DNA of 31,958 nt from Youngiibacter multivorans. GTDB taxonomy: Bacteria; Bacillota; Clostridia; Clostridiales; Clostridiaceae. The stretch's first letter is position 1; each line of letters begins with the position of its first letter. Below the pieces are notes generated by a model that was not told where the DNA came from, searched no databases, and saw only the letters and a list, made by a program, of their open reading frames with translations. A program made the position numbers and the translations under genes. Positions 31,385 through 31,958 of the stretch are shown piece by piece. Location: NCBI RefSeq assembly GCF_017873395.1, contig NZ_JAGGKC010000037.1:1-31958 (forward strand). The letters are read 5' to 3'.

Positions 31385-31828
31385 ATGGACAAGACCTGGG
31401 AGAGCGACAGATGTTCTCCACTGCAGCTGAAGAAGATAAGGAATCTTGCAGAAAAGCTTGATGGGTATGAGCTTAGCGTCAAAGTAGAAGACATGACTAA
31501 AGGGATGGCACATTCAGTGATAGAAGACCTTCTTAGTAGCAATCTGCAAAGGCTTATCAAGACAGGTGTACTTAAGGTAAAGGGGACAACTCCTACTGAG
31601 TCAGTTTTGGAAAATATAACTCCCACTCCTGCACGTAAGCTTAGATACAAGGTTACAGAAGGAGGCCATCTCTGGAACTATACTGACTTCAGGTTGGAGG
31701 CAGGAGGCACTCTTGTGGACTTTGCTACAGATGATAGACTAATACTTTTCCAGGTGATAGAGGTTGACCGTGAGATTGATCCTGAGCTGATCAGGAAGTT
31801 CGGATTGAAGGCCGAGCTTGATAAATGA
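31385..31828 (+). CDS. Hypothetical protein of unknown family
   Basis: A 147-residue protein starting at ATG 31385 behind AGAGGTG; the in-frame GTG at 31376 overlaps this site. The first 70 residues are helical and charged (LKKIRNLAEKLDGYELSVKVEDMTKGMAH). The rest reads as beta strands (LVDFATDDRLILFQVIEVD) with a basic C-terminal end. No membrane segment, signal peptide or catalytic motif is visible. I do not recognise a family; it could be a DNA- or RNA-binding regulator by charge alone, which is only a guess. Confidence 0.5.
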   Translation: MDKTWESDRCSPLQLKKIRNLAEKLDGYELSVKVEDMTKGMAHSVIEDLLSSNLQRLIKTGVLKVKGTTPTESVLENITPTPARKLRYKVTEGGHLWNYTDFRLEAGGTLVDFATDDRLILFQVIEVDREIDPELIRKFGLKAELDK

Positions 31829-31958
31829 TAATTAATAATGGCTATAAGAATTGGATCCATGAATGGTAGTGTATTTTAATTTGTGTTTATACATGACTTA
31901 AGATACTAACAAGAGTGGGAATAGGAACAGGACAGGAGAGCTGAGACAAGCTCAGGCA

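Noticed and set aside
1..31958. CRISPR arrays, tRNA or rRNA genes, prophage genes
   Set aside because: No regularly spaced repeats, cloverleaf or conserved rRNA segments, and no phage structural or integrase genes were seen.

Overview
The window looks like chromosomal DNA from a low-to-moderate-GC Firmicute, most likely a Clostridia-type anaerobe. Reasons: strong AGGAGG-type ribosome binding sites, TTG/GTG starts, sigma-A promoters of the TTGACT-17-TATAAT kind, heavy use of AGG (Arg) and ATA (Ile), PRD-type regulation and lipobox lipoproteins. No rRNA, tRNA or CRISPR array was seen. Almost all genes are on the + strand; the single clear exception is at 23091-23816.

Layout. (a) 1-1800 is an A+T-rich mobile/toxin-antitoxin margin. 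It holds the 3' end of a group II intron (domains V and VI), an AbrB/MazE-like antitoxin gene whose toxin partner survives only as a 27-codon stub, and a small-protein + GNAT acetyltransferase pair that resembles a toxin-antitoxin module. (b) 2030-13138 is one tightly packed operon: FrlD-like PfkB sugar kinase, HyuA and HyuB (ATP-dependent hydantoinase/oxoprolinase), a five-gene oligopeptide-type ABC importer, and a FraB/FrlB-like SIS-domain deglycase, followed by a GntR/UTRA regulator in its own unit. The kinase and deglycase are the hallmark pair of Amadori-compound (fructosyl-amino acid) catabolism. The ATP-dependent ring-opening enzyme between them suggests a cyclised (lactam- or hydantoin-type) glycation product as substrate. 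(c) A NERD-domain protein stands alone. (d) 15255-22555 is a nine-gene operon matching the poorly understood Enterococcus EF_0829-EF_0839 type of locus: PRD/EIIB-like regulator, stand-alone PRD protein, glycine-rich SFCGS protein, DUF4312, two membrane proteins (DUF4311, DUF4310), metallo-amidohydrolase, DgaE-like PLP ammonia-lyase and DgaF-like KDGP aldolase. The last three read as a route from an N-acylated amino-sugar acid phosphate to pyruvate and glyceraldehyde-3-phosphate. The middle four have no assigned function and could be an unrecognised PTS-like uptake system. (e) 23091-31828 is a looser set: an acetoacetate-decarboxylase-like protein (minus strand), an AhpD-like CxxC protein, a TVP38/DedA-type membrane protein, an epimerase + glycosyltransferase pair, a Nit2-like amidase, a beta-propeller lipoprotein and two unknown small proteins.

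How it works together: both large operons appear to salvage nitrogen-bearing sugars. One would feed glucose-6-phosphate plus an amino acid into central metabolism through deglycation; the other would feed the KDPG-type aldolase step. Each has its own regulator and recognisable promoter-proximal repeats. All functional calls come from reading the translated sequences and recalled family features; no database search was run.
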